Source: Paracoccaceae bacterium (GTDB lineage: Bacteria > Pseudomonadota > Alphaproteobacteria > Rhodobacterales > Rhodobacteraceae). Taken from it: a stretch of 64,000 nucleotides of DNA. The stretch lies in contig JALSKC010000043.1 of the NCBI GenBank assembly GCA_026989055.1, positions 114,850 through 178,849 of the forward strand. The letters are read 5' to 3'. The notes beneath the pieces were generated by a model. That model saw nothing but the letters and a program-made list of their open reading frames with translations, did no database searches and was not told the DNA's origin. The translations under genes and the position numbers were made by a program. Positions 62,659-64,000 of the stretch are shown here, piece after piece; within the stretch, counting starts at the first letter, position 1, and the number at the start of each line of letters is the position of its first letter.

Positions 62659-64000
62659 GTGGACATCGCAACTCTCCGCCGAAAGCACCCCGAGCACTGG
62701 GAACGGGCCGCCGCGATCCGCCTGCTGGCGATGGATGCCGTCCAGGCGGCCGGCTCGGGCCACCCCGGGATGCCGATGGGCATGGCCGACGTGGCCACGG
62801 TGCTGTTCGGAAATCACCTGAAGTTCGATCCGCAGGCACCGGACTGGCCCGACCGGGACCGCTTCATCCTGTCGGCCGGGCACGGCTCGATGCTGCTGTA
62901 CGCTCTGCTGCATCTGACCGGCCACGAGGACATGACGCTGGAGCAGCTGCGCAATTTCCGCCAGCTGGGGGCAATCACCGCCGGGCATCCGGAATACGGC
63001 CACGCCGCGGGGGTCGAAACCACCACCGGCCCGCTCGGGCAGGGCATCGCCAACGCGGTTGGCTTCGCCATTGCCGAAGAGCACCTGCGCGCGCGTTTCG
63101 GGCCCGGGATGGTGGATCATTTCACCTATGTGATCGCCGGGGACGGCTGCCTGATGGAGGGCATTTCGCAAGAGGCGATCGGGCTGGCCGGGCGGCTGCG
63201 GCTGGGCCGGCTGATCGTGCTGTGGGACGACAACAACATCTCGATCGACGGCGAGATCGGGCTTTCGGACATCACCGACCAGAAGGCGCGCTTCAGAGCC
63301 TCGGGCTGGCATGTCCAGGAAATCGACGGCCATGATCCGGAGGCCATCGACGCCGCCATCGCCGCCGCACGCCGGACGAAGAAGCCTTCGCTGATCGCCT
63401 GCCGCACGCATATCGGCTTCGGCGCGCCGAACAGGCAGGATACCGCCGCCGCCCACGGCGCGCCGCTGGGGGAGGAGGAAATCGAGGCAACCCGCAAGGC
63501 CTATGGAACAGACTGGGCGCCGTTCGAGATTCCGGCCGGGGTGAAGGCGGCCTGGGAAGAGGCCGGCGCGCGCGGCGCGGCCGAGCGGGCCGCCTGGCAG
63601 GCACGTCTGGACAGCCTGCCGGCCGGCCGCAGGCGGGAATTCCTCCGCGTCACCGGACGCGAAGCGCCGCGCCGCCTGTCGGCTACCATCAGGGCCTTCA
63701 AGCGCAAGGTCAGCGAGGAAACCCCCAAGGTCGCCACCCGCAAGGCCAGCCAGATGGTGCTGGAAGCGGTGAACCCGATCATGCCGGAAACCATCGGCGG
63801 CTCGGCCGACCTGACCGGCTCGAACCTGACGATGACGCCTGACCTCGGGGTGTTCGCCAGCGGCAACCGGCGTGGCCGCTACATCCACTACGGGGTGCGC
63901 GAGCACGCCATGGCGGCGGCGATGAACGGCATCGCGCTGCACGGCGGGCTCATCCCCTACGGCGGCACCTTCCTGGCATTCGCCGACTACTGCCGCCCGG
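62659..64000 (+). CDS. tkt: Transketolase, 3' end cut by window edge
   Basis: TPP-dependent two-carbon transfer in the pentose phosphate pathway and, in autotrophs, the Calvin cycle. GTG start at 62659 with AAAGGA 5 bases upstream; about 447 of some 670 residues are present. [72 protein letters not shown] (ThDP motif) and the second-domain GSADLTGSN are visible. The third domain lies beyond the window. Confidence 0.96.
   Translation, partial: MDIATLRRKHPEHWERAAAIRLLAMDAVQAAGSGHPGMPMGMADVATVLFGNHLKFDPQAPDWPDRDRFILSAGHGSMLLYALLHLTGHEDMTLEQLRNFRQLGAITAGHPEYGHAAGVETTTGPLGQGIANAVGFAIAEEHLRARFGPGMVDHFTYVIAGDGCLMEGISQEAIGLAGRLRLGRLIVLWDDNNISIDGEIGLSDITDQKARFRASGWHVQEIDGHDPEAIDAAIAAARRTKKPSLIACRTHIGFGAPNRQDTAAAHGAPLGEEEIEATRKAYGTDWAPFEIPAGVKAAWEEAGARGAAERAAWQARLDSLPAGRRREFLRVTGREAPRRLSATIRAFKRKVSEETPKVATRKASQMVLEAVNPIMPETIGGSADLTGSNLTMTPDLGVFASGNRRGRYIHYGVREHAMAAAMNGIALHGGLIPYGGTFLAFADYCRP

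Overview
The window is GC-rich, densely coded chromosome of an alphaproteobacterium of the order Rhodobacterales (Rhodobacter/Paracoccus/Roseobacter relatives). The evidence is a 14-subunit nuo cluster with interspersed small unidentified genes and a birA-coaX-rnj tail, an ivd-mccB-mccA-GST-hmgL-ech leucine cluster, glnB-glnA, zapA with a coiled-coil partner divergent from transketolase, and the AGTATTT..GGCAAGATGAAG intergenic repeat. Both ends cut a gene (proB on the left, tkt on the right). I saw no rRNA, tRNA, phage, transposase or CRISPR.

Layout. 1-3278 (minus): three GNAT domains on two genes, then obgE and partial proB, all overlapping. 3607-5973 (plus): a DEAD-box RNA helicase and a SAM methyltransferase. 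6060-29054 (minus): one roughly 23 kb transcription unit, nuoA-B-C-[small membrane protein]-[sulfotransferase]-D-[membrane protein]-E-[membrane protein with a C-terminal H3TH-like domain]-[DUF5337]-F-[secreted]-[DUF5333]-G-H-I-[small gene]-J-K-L-M-N, then birA, coaX and RNase J. A candidate promoter lies just before nuoA, which starts with TTG. 29297-37146 (minus): leucine/isovalerate catabolism, ivd to enoyl-CoA hydratase, with an operator-like palindrome upstream of ivd. 37274-38503 (minus): a DegT/DnrJ/EryC1 sugar aminotransferase, divergent from glmU-glmS-PNPOx-like (38715-42467). 42587-44227 (minus): acyl-CoA synthetase. 44594-45649: moaA. 45704-47305 (minus): NAD(P)HX repair enzyme, divergent from glnB-glnA. 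49561-52560: a DUF4261-like membrane protein, a DUF3445 protein and an EEP-family phosphatase/nuclease. 52801-61018 (plus): purB, orphan fliG, an LpxL-like acyltransferase, a DUF302 protein, an Imm26-like protein, purL, bolA, a small membrane protein and a monothiol glutaredoxin. 61413-62343 (minus): zapA and its coiled-coil neighbour. 62659-end (plus): transketolase.

Functionally this is core metabolism: respiratory complex I, leucine to acetoacetate plus acetyl-CoA, UDP-GlcNAc supply, nitrogen assimilation and its PII sensor, purine synthesis, molybdenum cofactor, and Fe-S/redox housekeeping (BolA with Grx4).

The unusual signals are non-genic or accessory. (i) Many short tandem duplications (9-16 bp units, 2-6 copies) sit mostly at gene boundaries, some carrying a start or stop codon. 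(ii) Three copies of a modular intergenic repeat combine a GGGGGC-N5-GCCCCC hairpin with an AGTATTT/GGCAAGATGAAG box. (iii) An H3TH-like C-terminal domain is shared by NuoE and the neighbouring membrane protein, and a sulfotransferase is embedded between nuoC and nuoD. (iv) A perfect 34-bp palindrome follows fliG. All domain names come from reading the translated sequence; no search was run.
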